A program made the position numbers and the translations under genes. Shown in pieces: positions 7,790 to 16,949 of a DNA stretch of 64,000 nt (the stretch's first letter is position 1; the number at the start of each line of letters is the position of its first letter). The DNA is taken from contig JAGONM010000014.1 of NCBI GenBank assembly GCA_017993055.1, forward strand, positions 17,978 through 81,977. The letters are read 5' to 3'. Origin of the DNA: Armatimonadota bacterium. GTDB taxonomy: Bacteria; Armatimonadota; UBA5829; DTJY01. The notes below the pieces were generated by a model, which searched no databases, had not been told where the DNA came from, and was given only the letters and a program-made list of their open reading frames with translations.

Positions 7790-9454
7790 CTAGTACCGCA
7801 CGTAGGTGTAGTAGGAGTAGTCCAGCACCTTCTCTTCACCGGGCTTCAGCGCGACATCCCACTTGACCACGGAGGTAGGGTTGACCGCGCGGATCGCGAC
7901 ACCCATCTTCTCGGTCTTTCCTCCCAGGGTGGTGGATGTGACCTCGCCGATTATAGTCTTCTTCACATGCACCGTGACGGCCTTCGACTTGAAGCTCTTC
8001 AGAGTGAGCTTCCCCTCCGACGTTACCTTGGTGAAGCTGTGCCCATTAATGTTGATCGCGTCGTTCTGGCGCTCGGTTTCGAGTTCGCTCTTCTTGCCTC
8101 GGATGTCCGTGGCAACCGTGAGCTTGAGGTCGTTCTCGCCGCCTTTGGGAGTGTACGCGAGAGTGTCCTGCGCGAGCGGCTGTCCCTGAGACATCGCCAT
8201 GCCCGGCGCGGTCGTCCACGGGTACTTCGACGTGTTGGTCAGCGTCAGCATGTGCCAGACTTGGTCCTCAGCCGGGGGCGTTCCCGAGTTGCGGTTGGAG
8301 TCTACGTATCCGTCCGTCCTGACTCCCGACGTATCGTTTACAGTCCACTTGTAGACGTGCTTGAACGGCACTTCGGCCGAGAACACGGTGTAGTACGCTC
8401 TTTCGCCCTTCTTGAGCGACACGTCCTGCATCTTGTAGAGGAAGAGGTCCTCCTCCTGAGCGCCGGGAGTCTCGCTCGTACTCGAATAGCCGAAGTCCGG
8501 CGCGCTCTCCGGACCCCCACCGGCATAGCCGTAATCGGCGCGGTTGTACATAACCGATTGGGTCATGACCGTGCCGTACCCGCCGGCGGGCGACTGCGGC
8601 CTTCCAAGGCGGTCAATGAACTCGGAGATGGACTGAGTCAGCGCGAGCGGCGACACGACATCGGAGTAGAGGAAGTTGGGGAATCCCACGACGAAGAACA
8701 CCTCCGCGCCCTCGACGTCCTCGGCATCGTTCACGAGCAAGCCCTGCATCGTGATGCGCGCGCTTGTGTCATTGAGCAGTTCGACGAGGTATGCAGGCGA
8801 CCACGATATGCCCTTCTGAAGATAGCCGATGGTGATCGGCGCGCTCTCCTTCGCCCCTGAGATCTTGAACCTCAGCCGCTTGACCTTGTCTTTGACCACG
8901 CGGTCCGCGTTGGCCTTGCCCGCAAACTCCACGAGTGAGATCGACGCTTTCGAGACCGCGACCGTGCCGTTGGCGGTCTCGACCAGCACGAGGTCGGACG
9001 CGGGGCGAGGAACCGTCGAGACCACATTGAAGGGCATCGGCTGGCCGGGAGAGGAATCCGTATCCACGGGGACCGCAAGGAGCTTGCCCTCGATCACGCG
9101 CTCTCCGTACGTGATCTTGACCTGCTTCCCGACGTTGGCTTCGAGCATATCCGCGACCGTCCTGGCGGGAACGGTGTGGGATGAGTCCTCCCTCAGGGCG
9201 AGCAGACGCTCGATGCTCACTCCCACCTTCGGGGACCCGACCCAGAAGGTCCCGAGTGCGGCCGGCGGGATGTAGTCCCAGAATGCCCAGCCTTCCCTGA
9301 GAGTAGCCGTGCCTTCCCTGATGAAGAAGCCGGTCCCGTTCTTGAACGCCGCGACGGAAGTCGTCCTCGCCTTGAGTGAATCGGTGTCTTGCGCCGCCGC
9401 AGGCATCGCCGCCAGAACCGCAAACAGAATCGTCCCTGTGATCAACCTGTGCAT
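7790..9454 (-). CDS. Secreted DUF4139 domain protein
   Basis: 554 residues from the ATG at 9454, which has GGGAGG just upstream; an in-frame codon 18 bases earlier is less well placed. A cleavable signal peptide is clear (MHRLITGTILFAVLAAMPAAAQ). The N-terminal third (TSVAAFKNGTGFFIREGTA, then the ADMLEANVGKQVKIT loop) and the mid/C-terminal beta-rich part with ISWSPAYLVEL and the end VKWDVALKPGEEKVLDYSY match the DUF4139 (mucoidy-inhibitor-A-like) pattern. A low-complexity linker with GYAGGGPE lies in the middle. The function of this family is unknown; a cell-surface location is expected. It is preceded by a long structured leader (9455-9734). Confidence 0.85.
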   Translation of the reverse strand: MHRLITGTILFAVLAAMPAAAQDTDSLKARTTSVAAFKNGTGFFIREGTATLREGWAFWDYIPPAALGTFWVGSPKVGVSIERLLALREDSSHTVPARTVADMLEANVGKQVKITYGERVIEGKLLAVPVDTDSSPGQPMPFNVVSTVPRPASDLVLVETANGTVAVSKASISLVEFAGKANADRVVKDKVKRLRFKISGAKESAPITIGYLQKGISWSPAYLVELLNDTSARITMQGLLVNDAEDVEGAEVFFVVGFPNFLYSDVVSPLALTQSISEFIDRLGRPQSPAGGYGTVMTQSVMYNRADYGYAGGGPESAPDFGYSSTSETPGAQEEDLFLYKMQDVSLKKGERAYYTVFSAEVPFKHVYKWTVNDTSGVRTDGYVDSNRNSGTPPAEDQVWHMLTLTNTSKYPWTTAPGMAMSQGQPLAQDTLAYTPKGGENDLKLTVATDIRGKKSELETERQNDAININGHSFTKVTSEGKLTLKSFKSKAVTVHVKKTIIGEVTSTTLGGKTEKMGVAIRAVNPTSVVKWDVALKPGEEKVLDYSYYTYVRY

Positions 9455-9564
9455 CGTCCTGCCTCCCTTCAATTCGTCTCGCAGTCGTTTTGGTCAATAC
9501 AGGCAGTTAGACGCAGTCGTCGCGAAGAACCTTCACTCAGTCCACGAAGTGTACAAACTAAGAA

Positions 9565-9586
9565 GGGGTCCGCTCACGCGGACCCC
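9565..9586 (-). terminator. Intrinsic-terminator-like hairpin inside the DUF4139 leader
   Basis: Nine perfect G/C-rich pairs (GGGGTCCGC / GCGGACCCC) with a four-base loop. On the minus strand it is followed by TTCTTAGTTTGT, a T-rich tail. It lies 110 bases upstream of the DUF4139 start and downstream of its promoter, so it could act as an attenuator. Confidence 0.55.
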
Positions 9587-9599
9587 GCACTGAATAAGG

Positions 9600-9647
9600 T
9601 GAACTGCCTCGAGGGCTCGTTCATGACCCGAAGGCTAAAACCTAGCC
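9600..9647 (-). promoter_or_regulatory. Two further leader hairpins upstream of DUF4139
   Basis: Stems TGAAC/GTTCA (9600-9623, with an inner GCC/GGC) and GGCTA/TAGCC (9633-9647), just before the terminator-like hairpin in transcription order. Together they suggest a folded regulatory leader; I cannot match it to a known riboswitch class. Confidence 0.4.
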
Positions 9648-9677
9648 CCCAGCGTCACCTCTTTGACTATTTTCCAT
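9642..9677 (-). CDS. Possible 11-residue leader peptide
   Basis: ATG at 9677 is preceded by the very strong ribosome-binding sequence TAAGGAGGTG at a 9-base spacing, and encodes MENSQRGDAGG before a stop. The frame ends within the hairpin at 9633-9647, so its translation could influence folding downstream. An overlapping frame from GTG 9685 (VATWKIVKEVTLGARF) is also open but is badly spaced. Whether either is translated is unknown. Confidence 0.3.
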   Translation of the reverse strand: MENSQRGDAGG

Positions 9678-9740
9678 GTAGCCACCACCTCCTTATAGGA
9701 TCGCCAATGGCGTTCGCTCCGCACTGCGGAACGTACATCC

Positions 9741-9769
9741 AGTGTAACAGAACACGCCTGACCTGTCAA
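9741..9769 (-). promoter_or_regulatory. Sigma-70-type promoter for the DUF4139 leader
   Basis: On the minus strand: TTGACA (9769-9764), exactly 17 bases, TACACT (9746-9741). The predicted start is near 9734, which gives a leader of about 280 bases before the DUF4139 ATG. Confidence 0.65.
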
Positions 9770-9823
9770 AGGAATCCTGCGGCGGCAAGCGCTCTCTGCA
9801 AGAAAACAGGTATTTTTGCCTGC

Positions 9824-9852
9824 TTGACCGACAGGCCCTTCCGTGGTAACCT
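9824..9852 (+). promoter_or_regulatory. Promoter candidate for the small basic protein gene
   Basis: TTGACC, 17-base spacer, TAACCT; the -35 is near consensus but the -10 is weak. It points toward the small gene at 9986. Confidence 0.35.
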
Positions 9853-9985
9853 ATGATTAACCGCAAGGCCGCTTCATTATTCAAGAAGAAGCTGAGTAGT
9901 TGGCTAGATTTTAGAACGCGTCGGTATGGGGATTATGCGAAGCGAGTTCGATCAAGCGGCAGTCCGCCGGAAAGGAGCCGGGAGA

Positions 9986-10126
9986 ATGGCACATTCCAGA
10001 GACCGCGGAAACGACGGAAAGAAGAAGCGGAAGAAGAAAGACAAGCAGAGACTGGACATCCACGACGGCTTGCTTCACAGCCGAGTGCAGGCGCAGCCGG
10101 GCAAGTCCGCTCCGCACGACGGGTAA
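9986..10126 (+). CDS. Small lysine-rich basic protein, 46 residues
   Basis: Not a recognised family. The ATG is preceded by AAAGGAG with an 8-base gap, a textbook site, which is the main reason to believe it. The peptide starts MAHSRDRGND, then has a dense basic run (GKKKRKKKDKQR, residues 11-22), and ends in a polar tail. Such basic stretches occur in nucleic-acid-binding or ribosome-associated small proteins, but no function can be assigned. It is flanked by a promoter-like element upstream and a hairpin downstream (10139-10173), which makes it a self-contained unit. Confidence 0.45.
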   Translation: MAHSRDRGNDGKKKRKKKDKQRLDIHDGLLHSRVQAQPGKSAPHDG

Positions 10127-10138
10127 CCGGTTCTTTGG

Positions 10139-10173
10139 GGAGGACCCTCTCGCCCGGACGGAGAGCGCCCTCC
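10139..10173. terminator. Hairpin between converging genes
   Basis: GGAGG/CCTCC outer stem plus CTCTC/GAGAG inner stem around a 9-base loop, separated by a small internal loop. It sits between the small basic protein gene and the end of the converging large secreted-protein gene. Confidence 0.4.
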
Positions 10174-10180
10174 CTCATGT

Positions 10181-13100
10181 TCACTCTACCGCATTCGTAT
10201 CCGGTTGTTCGCGTTTATCGGCTGCCGGGTCTGTCGGTTTCTCTACGCTTGCCCCCGGTGCTTGCCTCATCTCATGGTTTATCAGGTCAATGACGAACTT
10301 GTTCTCCCCGCCCGTCACCATCTTCACGACTGAGAGCGTCCGCGCCTCGTCGTATACCCATCCGATCGGCGCTGCTGATATGTCCTTCAAGAGATTGATT
10401 GCCTTCCCGTTCAGTTCGAATGACTCCGGGCGATAGACGCCGCTGACCACGGCGTAGATCGTTGCTCCCACAGCATAGTTGAACTCGGACCTGATCCAGT
10501 CCATCGAGTAGTTCATTTTCAGGCTCTGTGCGGGGAGCGTCAACGTGAGCATCTGGGACTGGCGGTCGAGCACCTTCTGCGTCGCCGGCTCCGTGTCCAT
10601 GCCCAACTCGCGCATGAGGTTTCGGGCGATAAGGCGCGGGTTGATATCCCAGTGGTACTGCTCCTTGCCGAGGATCGGGCTGAAGGCGTCCGGGTACATG
10701 CCGGCGTTCTGGGGGTATTCCTTCTTTGTGTACTGCTGCTGCTGGACCGCGCAATGGAGGATTCCCCGCGCGATCTGCTTCCAGGGCATTGAGCTATCGT
10801 GTTCCGCGAGCTTGTCGAGCGCGTAGCCGTATTCGAGACCGCACCATTGTACGATCACCCCGAACCACGGCTGCTTGTCGTACCATGTCGAGCCGAAGAC
10901 CGGGATCGTTCCGTAGCGCATGATCGGTTGGTCGGCCGCGCTCCAGAGGTAGACGAACGGCAGGCCCGACTTCGCCCAGTAGACTGCCCGGTCGAGATAC
11001 CGCTTCTCGTCGGTGATTCGGTAGCCGTTCAGATACGCGGTCACGAGGTGCGCCGATGCCAGGATATCCGGCACGTGCAGAGGAAGCTCCCAGGTCTGCG
11101 CGCCCTCGGGTCGGGCCGTAGTATCGAGAAATGCGAGTCCCTTGAGGCCGGCGTCACGGGCAGTCGCGTCTCCGGTGATGAGCGCGTGTTCCAGGAGTTC
11201 CTTTGACCGCAGTGCGGTCAGGCCGGACGAAGTGTCTCCGGGTGTCCCGAAGACCTCGTGCTCCTTGTCCGGCGTGTAAGCCCATGACCCGTCCTCGCGC
11301 TGGCTCTTGATCAGCGACTCTGCGTGCGCAAACGCCCTCGTCAGCGCCGCCGGCACGTCACCCGCATACAGCGCCGTGCTTAGAGGCAGGTCTGCCCTGA
11401 CGGCTTCGATTGCCGGATTCACAACCGCTGCGATCTCCTCGCTCTTCTTTGCGTCATACGTTCGGTTGTTGCGCGCGTACAGGTAGTTCGCGATCATAGC
11501 GTCGAAGCTCACCGGGCCGGTGATGGTGTGGTTCCATCCCGCTTTATCCTTGATCCACGCGGTACCGAGGAACGCCTCCTCGCTCAGGTTCATCATCTCG
11601 TACGGCTTGAGACCTGTCTCGGGCGGCTCCGGGACGCCGTGTCGCGCAACCCACTCGCCGACCGCGTCGAGGATCGTCGCAGATTCCGACCGCACGCCCA
11701 GCGTAGCCTCCAGACGAAGCGAGTTCCCGGCCTCCAGTCTGAACGGCCTGTCCGCGACGACTCTGTTCTCCGGCGTGTAGTCCGGCACCGACGGCGCGAA
11801 GATTCCCATCAGATGGTTCTCCTGCCCGTCGAGGAAGTTCGGCGAGGCGAAGACCGATGCGGGACGGTCCGTTCCCGCCGCCCACTTCTGGAGCGGGTCC
11901 CACTCGAGCGTGACCAGCGTGCTTCCATTCCGGATGGCCATCAGCGGGATTGTGACCTTGTTCGGGTGCGGGACGGTCCGGAGGTTGTCCGGCGGATGGA
12001 CGAACTCAGTTCCGGACGACTGCTCGGTCAACAGGTATTCGAGGCCGGGAAACAGTCCCTCGTCTTTTCTCGCGCCGAACCCGCCGTCTCCTGCGCAGAC
12101 CATCGGCCCGGAGAAGTGGCCGATGTCCAGCGGCTTGTCGGTCTTGACGGAGTGCGAGATCGAGACGTTCGGCCGATCGGGCTCCATCTTGAAGACCCAT
12201 TCGAACGAACACGAGGAGTTGCCGACCTTCTTTCTCAAGTTAAGCGTGACGGAATCAGCATCGTTGTGGGACTCAATCGGACGCAGGACCTGCTCCTCCC
12301 CCTCGCCGGTAACCAGCCTGCCGAAGGAACCGGATGCTACCTGCTCCCACCCGTCGCCCTTGGGGATGTTTGCGGTCCACGCCGCGAACGCGTCGCCCGA
12401 CCTCAGGAAGAGTATCCGAAGTTTCGGGTTCTGCAGGACTCTCAGGCCATCACCGAAGACGCGCGTGCTTACACTGTCTCCAGGCGGTCCCGGGTCAGTG
12501 GTGGGTGTAACGAGTGCTACCGATCTGACAGCGCTCGGGCCTCCACCGTCCTTCGTGCTCAGCACGGCCCCCACGTACAGGATGCCCTTACTCTCGTCGG
12601 GAGCGAGAGCGCATTCGATGACTTTCCTCTCTCCCGAGAGCAGCTTGCCGATCGGCTGTGCCGAAATCTTCTTCATTAGAGGATAGCCGAGGTAGATCGG
12701 CGTCCCGTCGTCGTTCGCCGCGCTCTGAGCGAACTCGACCGTCGCGCCGTCCGACACGCTCAAGTCTCCTTCGCCGACGTTTCTGATCACCGCGCGGAGA
12801 GTCGCCGGTCTGTCCCTGTAGATCAGGGCGCTCGTCGGCCCGAAGGACTCGATCTCGAGCGAAGGGGCAAACGCGTAGACTCCGAGTTCTGCAGCGCCGT
12901 GAGAGGTACTAACCCGTACTGAATGAGCCCCGTCGGCGTTGAAGTCGAACCTTGCAGCAGCTAGTTTGTCCTCTGCCAGGGGTACGGTCAGAGACTCCCC
13001 GAGCGTCGCACCTGATTCGGCGAGTGGGAACACTGAAGCGGTGCCGTCGTTCTTGGACTTGACCAGCACGAGGCCGCTGGACACCGGCGCCAGGTCCTTG

Positions 13101-13648
13101 TCGAGAACGTTCTCGGACAGCCGCACGATCTGAGGAGTTCCCCAGTTCGCCCAGTCGTAGTTTGTGTTTTGCTTGCCCCTGCTGACCAGCGCGACCCTGA
13201 TCTTCTTCCCGGCCCGAGAAGTCAGATCCGACGCGCCTTCCCTCCATCCGGGGTCTCGGACGTCCGTCTCGAACTCCTTCCTGCCGTTGATCCTCAACTC
13301 GAAAACCACTCCGTCGTACGGATGCTCCGAATCGTTCGCCGGGATCCCGTCGGTCAGCCCGACGCCGCACACCAGAACCAGCTTCTCGCCGGACTTCAGC
13401 TTCGGCAGCGTGACCTCGTACTCCGCGACCGCATCGCCCGCTCCGGTAGGGTGAAGGAAGACGGACTTTCTCTCGATCCCGCCCGACTTTGCCTTCTTGG
13501 CGCCTGGTGACATCGCGTTCGAGATCTTTGCCTCCGGGTAACGTTCGAAGAAATCGTAGACTACCGTCGCGCCTCCCGCGAATGCGGCCGAGGCGACGGT
13601 TGCCGCGCAGAACGCCGCTGTCAGCAGATGGGTTGTGTACTTGATCAT
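10181..13648 (-). CDS. Very large secreted protein with CARDB-like and alpha/alpha-toroid regions
   Basis: 1155 residues from the ATG at 13648. The frame is open for a further 650 bases upstream, but that part overlaps trpB out of frame, and the ATG has a GAGGAG site and starts a clear signal peptide (MIKYTTHLLTAAFCAATVASA). The N-terminal 200 residues look like a beta-sandwich (carbohydrate-binding-like). At about 215-330 a CARDB-like beta domain is suggested by VIRNVGEGDLSVSDGATVEF. From about 720 onward the chain becomes helical and aromatic-rich (AESLIKSQREDGSWAY, YLDRAVYWAKSGLPFVYLW), typical of an alpha/alpha-toroid as in many polysaccharide-active or cyclase-fold proteins. No catalytic residues are recognised. 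An extracellular or periplasmic polysaccharide role is inference. Confidence 0.75.
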   Translation of the reverse strand: MIKYTTHLLTAAFCAATVASAAFAGGATVVYDFFERYPEAKISNAMSPGAKKAKSGGIERKSVFLHPTGAGDAVAEYEVTLPKLKSGEKLVLVCGVGLTDGIPANDSEHPYDGVVFELRINGRKEFETDVRDPGWREGASDLTSRAGKKIRVALVSRGKQNTNYDWANWGTPQIVRLSENVLDKDLAPVSSGLVLVKSKNDGTASVFPLAESGATLGESLTVPLAEDKLAAARFDFNADGAHSVRVSTSHGAAELGVYAFAPSLEIESFGPTSALIYRDRPATLRAVIRNVGEGDLSVSDGATVEFAQSAANDDGTPIYLGYPLMKKISAQPIGKLLSGERKVIECALAPDESKGILYVGAVLSTKDGGGPSAVRSVALVTPTTDPGPPGDSVSTRVFGDGLRVLQNPKLRILFLRSGDAFAAWTANIPKGDGWEQVASGSFGRLVTGEGEEQVLRPIESHNDADSVTLNLRKKVGNSSCSFEWVFKMEPDRPNVSISHSVKTDKPLDIGHFSGPMVCAGDGGFGARKDEGLFPGLEYLLTEQSSGTEFVHPPDNLRTVPHPNKVTIPLMAIRNGSTLVTLEWDPLQKWAAGTDRPASVFASPNFLDGQENHLMGIFAPSVPDYTPENRVVADRPFRLEAGNSLRLEATLGVRSESATILDAVGEWVARHGVPEPPETGLKPYEMMNLSEEAFLGTAWIKDKAGWNHTITGPVSFDAMIANYLYARNNRTYDAKKSEEIAAVVNPAIEAVRADLPLSTALYAGDVPAALTRAFAHAESLIKSQREDGSWAYTPDKEHEVFGTPGDTSSGLTALRSKELLEHALITGDATARDAGLKGLAFLDTTARPEGAQTWELPLHVPDILASAHLVTAYLNGYRITDEKRYLDRAVYWAKSGLPFVYLWSAADQPIMRYGTIPVFGSTWYDKQPWFGVIVQWCGLEYGYALDKLAEHDSSMPWKQIARGILHCAVQQQQYTKKEYPQNAGMYPDAFSPILGKEQYHWDINPRLIARNLMRELGMDTEPATQKVLDRQSQMLTLTLPAQSLKMNYSMDWIRSEFNYAVGATIYAVVSGVYRPESFELNGKAINLLKDISAAPIGWVYDEARTLSVVKMVTGGENKFVIDLINHEMRQAPGASVEKPTDPAADKREQPDTNAVE

Positions 13649-13717
13649 CTTTTCTCCTCGGATAGAGCTTCCTGAAGGTTCATACGTTGGGAGGGCCGGT
13701 TTCGGCACAAGTTGCAA

Positions 13718-13744
13718 GAGGGGAAGATGCGCCATCTCCCCCTC
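13718..13744 (-). terminator. Hairpin after trpB
   Basis: Twelve-base arms (GAGGGGAAGATG and its complement with one mismatch) around a 3-base loop, 36 bases beyond the trpB stop and before the start of the large secreted-protein gene. No long T-run follows. Confidence 0.5.
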
Positions 13745-13779
13745 TCGTTCCTCATGTTCGGTTGTTCCGTGTCGAGACC

Positions 13780-15081
13780 CTACACGTCTATCAGTTTTCC
13801 ACTGAAGTAGGAGTCGTACGCGGCCAGATCGAGCAACCCGTGTCCGCTGAGGTTGAAGAGGATCACCTTCTCCTTCCCCTCTTCCTTCGCGCGCATCGCC
13901 TCGTCGAGCACGGCCTTTACCGCATGTGAGCTCTCCGGCGCCGGGATGATGCCCTCTGTGCGGGCGAAGCCTACTGCCGCCTCGAAGACCGGAGTCTGCG
14001 GGTAGGCGACGCCTTCGATGAAGCCCTTGTCCACGAGCAGGCTGACCAACGGGGCCATTCCGTGGTAGCGCAGTCCGCCTGCGTGAATGCCCGGCGGCAT
14101 GAAGTTGTGGCCGAGTGTGTGCATCTTCAGCAGAGGAGTCATCTCTGCAGTGTCGCCGAAGTCGTACTTGTACGGGCCTGTGGTGATCGTCGGGCACGCG
14201 CTGGGCTCGACTGCCACGAAGCGAATGTTCTTTCCTGCGAACTTGTCCGGCATGAAGGGGAACGCCAGGCCGGCGAAGTTGCTTCCGCCGCCGACGCATC
14301 CGATCACTACATCCGGATAGGCATTCGCCATCGCCATCTGCTTGATGGCTTCCTGGCCGATCACGGTCTGGTGCAGCATGACGTGGTTCAGCACGCTGCC
14401 CAGGGAGTACTTGACCTTGGGGTCGGAGATCGCGTCTTCTATGGCCTCACTGATGGCGATTCCCAGGCTGCCGGGGCAGTCGGGGTCCTCTGCGAGCACC
14501 TTGCGTCCGTAAGATGTGTGCTCGCTCGGGCTCGGATAGATTGTCGCGCCGTAGACGTTCATCATGAACTTGCGGTACGGCTTCTGGTTGTAGCTGACCT
14601 TCACCATGTAGACGGTGCAGTCGAGATCGAAGAACTTGCAGGCCATAGAGAGTGCGGTGCCCCACTGGCCGGCGCCCGTCTCGGTCGCGATACGGTTGAC
14701 GCCTTCCTGCTTGTTGTAGTACGCCTGGGCTACCGCGGTGTTTCCCTTGTGGCTGCCGACGGGGCTTGCCCCTTCCCACTTGTAGAAAATCTTCGCGGGC
14801 GTCTCCAGGGCCTTCTCCCACTTGGTAGCTCTGTACAGTGGGGTGGGCCGCCAGATGCTCAGGATGTCGAGCACCGGATCCGGGATCGGTATCCACCGGT
14901 CCGTGCTGACCTCCTGCATGATAACGCCCATCGGGAAGATCGGCGCCAGGTCGTCGGGGCCTGCTGGCTGCTTCGTCCCGGGATGCAGCGGTGGAGGAGG
15001 CGGCGAATCGAGATCCGCGGCCACGTTGTACCACTGCCTCGGGAGGTCCTTCGGGCTTAGAAGAAACTGGCGGTCATCCAT
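13780..15081 (-). CDS. trpB: Tryptophan synthase beta chain, TrpB2 type
   Basis: A 433-residue PLP enzyme joining indole and serine to form tryptophan. The length and N-terminal extension (ending in [13 protein letters not shown] [16 protein letters not shown]) fit the TrpB2 subgroup rather than classical TrpB1. The PLP lysine is in [13 protein letters not shown], and the phosphate-binding loop is [10 protein letters not shown]. Like many TrpB2 genes it stands alone, with no trpA or other trp gene nearby, so it may act as an indole-salvage enzyme. The ATG at 15081 is chosen over the longer frame because AAAGGAGG lies 10 bases upstream and homologues begin around here. It is divergent from the gamma-glutamyltransferase gene. 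Confidence 0.92.
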   Translation of the reverse strand: MDDRQFLLSPKDLPRQWYNVAADLDSPPPPPLHPGTKQPAGPDDLAPIFPMGVIMQEVSTDRWIPIPDPVLDILSIWRPTPLYRATKWEKALETPAKIFYKWEGASPVGSHKGNTAVAQAYYNKQEGVNRIATETGAGQWGTALSMACKFFDLDCTVYMVKVSYNQKPYRKFMMNVYGATIYPSPSEHTSYGRKVLAEDPDCPGSLGIAISEAIEDAISDPKVKYSLGSVLNHVMLHQTVIGQEAIKQMAMANAYPDVVIGCVGGGSNFAGLAFPFMPDKFAGKNIRFVAVEPSACPTITTGPYKYDFGDTAEMTPLLKMHTLGHNFMPPGIHAGGLRYHGMAPLVSLLVDKGFIEGVAYPQTPVFEAAVGFARTEGIIPAPESSHAVKAVLDEAMRAKEEGKEKVILFNLSGHGLLDLAAYDSYFSGKLIDV

Positions 15082-15168
15082 TCTGAGGTTTCCTCCTTTG
15101 ATGTGGGAATGCCCGCGCACAACAACCTGCGGTTCGTCGCAGCAGCGGCCGGGCGAAACACGGTCCAT

Positions 15169-15195
15169 ATTATACCCGTTCTGCGCATAAGTCAA
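15169..15195 (-). promoter_or_regulatory. Promoter of trpB
   Basis: Minus strand: TTGACT (15195-15190) and a full-consensus TATAAT (15174-15169) 15 bases apart; shifting the -10 to TAATAT gives a 17-base spacer. Confidence 0.6.
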
Positions 15196-15240
15196 CACTC
15201 AGTCCGGCGACTATCCGGTGAAGGCGCTGCCGGAGGTCGT

Positions 15241-15269
15241 TTGACAAGCGGAGGGTACGCTTCTATACT
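15241..15269 (+). promoter_or_regulatory. Promoter of the gamma-glutamyltransferase gene
   Basis: TTGACA, exactly 17 bases, TATACT. It lies back-to-back with the trpB promoter, with about 45 bases between the two -35 elements. The predicted start is about 36 bases before the ATG at 15312. Confidence 0.75.
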
Positions 15270-15311
15270 TCACATAGTCGGGACTGCACGCCACGAATTG
15301 GAGTGTATATC

Positions 15312-16907
15312 ATGGCGATTTCATTGAACGATGTCCGCGCATCGCGAGGAATGGTCACTTCGGACAACCCTCTTGCCTCACGGGTTGGACTCGATATCAT
15401 GCGCGCCGGAGGCAACGCAGTGGACATGGCGGTCGCGACCGCGCTGGCCCTGTGCGTTGTGAAACCTTCGTCGAACGGCATCGGCGGCTATGGCGGTACG
15501 ATGGTCATCTGCATGGCCGGCACGGGCGAGGTAGCCAGTATTGACTACAACACCCGCGCTCCGATGGCCGCTTCCGAGGATATGTTCGAGCCGGTACTCC
15601 CCGCGGAGAATACCAACGTCGGCGGGTTCGGTGGCGTGGAGGACCGCAGGAATATGTTCGGGCCGCTCGCGGTCTCGGTGCCGGGCACGGTGGCCGGACT
15701 CTCACTCGCAGCGCAGAGGTTCGGCCGCCTGGGCTGGTCCAATCTCGTTCAGCCTGCCGTGAATCTCGCCGCAGACGGATTCACTGTCTGGCCGGGACTG
15801 AGCGCCAACATCAAGGGCCTGATTGACAACGCGGATCCCGAGTCTGCGGCGGCGTTTCTGCCGGACGGTCTGATCCCCGCAGACGGCGAGACGCTCCGCC
15901 TGCCGGACCTGGCGAACCTGCTGAAGGCCCTCGCGGACGATCCCGCTTCCTTCTACCGGGGCAAGCCCGCCCGCATGATAGCCGAGAGAGTCCGCGCGAT
16001 GGGCGGTATACTCACTGAGGAGGACATGGCGCGGTTCGCGGTCGAGGTATCGGAGCCGCTCTCGCTCGACTATCGGGGGCACAGGGTCTACGCCTGCACA
16101 GGAGTTGCCGGAAGCCCGACTGCTCTCCAGGTGATGGCCGTGATGCAGATGCTTCACCCCGATCCTTGCTCGCCCGAAGATCCGGCGTACTGGGGAGACC
16201 TTGCAGACACGCTGGTGCTCTCTTGGCATGATCGTCTGTCACTTCTGGGAGACGTTCCCGGCCTCGGCGATCTGATCGCTCGCCTGATGTCGCCTGAATA
16301 CGCGGAGACTCTCGCGTCCAGGGTGCGCGCAGGGGGCATCGCTCGGACTCAGGAAGGCTTTGACTCGACGAAGTGCACCGTCCACGTGAACGCGTGCGAT
16401 GCCGACCGGAATATGGTGTCGCTGACTCAGACTCACGGTGGAGGATACGGTTCCAGAGTGGTGGTGCCCGGTCTTGGCATCGTCCTCGGGCACGGCATGT
16501 CTCGATTCAATCCCGCCGCTGGGCATCCGAACTCGCCCGGGCCGTGGAAACAGCCTCTTCACAACATGACTCCGATGATCATCACCAGGGACGGCCGACC
16601 GGTAGCCTCGATCGGGCTTCCGGGTGGGCGGACGATCCCGAGTCTGCTTCCGCAGTTCGTTGCGGATATCGTGGATTGGGGGATGACGGCGGCGGGGCAA
16701 CTGAGTTTCCCGAGGATTCACACACAGGGCGGCCCGATCCAGCACACCGTTGACCTGCCGGAATCGGCGAAGTCGGCGATGGCGGATCGAGGGCATGAGC
16801 TGGTGCAGGTGGAGGCGATCGGCGGGATAGCGTCGAGCATCGTGATCGAGGACGGTGCAATCTGCGGCGCCTCGCTGGGCGGTGAGAACGCGGCGCTGGG
16901 TGCATAA
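15312..16907 (+). CDS. ggt: Gamma-glutamyltransferase family protein
   Basis: 531 residues, one full-length precursor of the Ntn-hydrolase GGT family, which cleaves itself at an internal Thr to form large and small subunits and transfers or hydrolyses gamma-glutamyl groups. Seen: the N-terminal MVTSDNPLASRVGLDIMRAGG and NAVDMAVATALALC, SSNGIGGYGG, SIDYNTRAP, and the small-subunit start region DSTKCTVHVNACDAD followed by SLTQTHGGGYGS. The usual TTH at the cleavage site reads STK here, so the nucleophile is probably the Thr of STK; the neighbouring His is absent. No signal peptide is visible, unlike periplasmic GGTs, so it may be cytoplasmic. GGAG is 8 bases before the ATG. Confidence 0.88.
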   Translation: MAISLNDVRASRGMVTSDNPLASRVGLDIMRAGGNAVDMAVATALALCVVKPSSNGIGGYGGTMVICMAGTGEVASIDYNTRAPMAASEDMFEPVLPAENTNVGGFGGVEDRRNMFGPLAVSVPGTVAGLSLAAQRFGRLGWSNLVQPAVNLAADGFTVWPGLSANIKGLIDNADPESAAAFLPDGLIPADGETLRLPDLANLLKALADDPASFYRGKPARMIAERVRAMGGILTEEDMARFAVEVSEPLSLDYRGHRVYACTGVAGSPTALQVMAVMQMLHPDPCSPEDPAYWGDLADTLVLSWHDRLSLLGDVPGLGDLIARLMSPEYAETLASRVRAGGIARTQEGFDSTKCTVHVNACDADRNMVSLTQTHGGGYGSRVVVPGLGIVLGHGMSRFNPAAGHPNSPGPWKQPLHNMTPMIITRDGRPVASIGLPGGRTIPSLLPQFVADIVDWGMTAAGQLSFPRIHTQGGPIQHTVDLPESAKSAMADRGHELVQVEAIGGIASSIVIEDGAICGASLGGENAALGA

Positions 16908-16949
16908 CGCCTCACCTTGATGAGCGACGGCGCAGCCCCTCCTGTGTGA

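Noticed and set aside
9600..9700. A c-di-GMP (GEMM) riboswitch before the DUF4139 gene
   Set aside because: Some short segments resemble it, but the conserved core and its pairing could not be laid out, so only an unclassified structured leader is claimed.
13649..14299. Upstream extension of the large secreted-protein frame
   Set aside because: It overlaps trpB on the same strand in another frame and has no protein-like pattern. A signal peptide and ribosome-binding site mark the true start at 13648.
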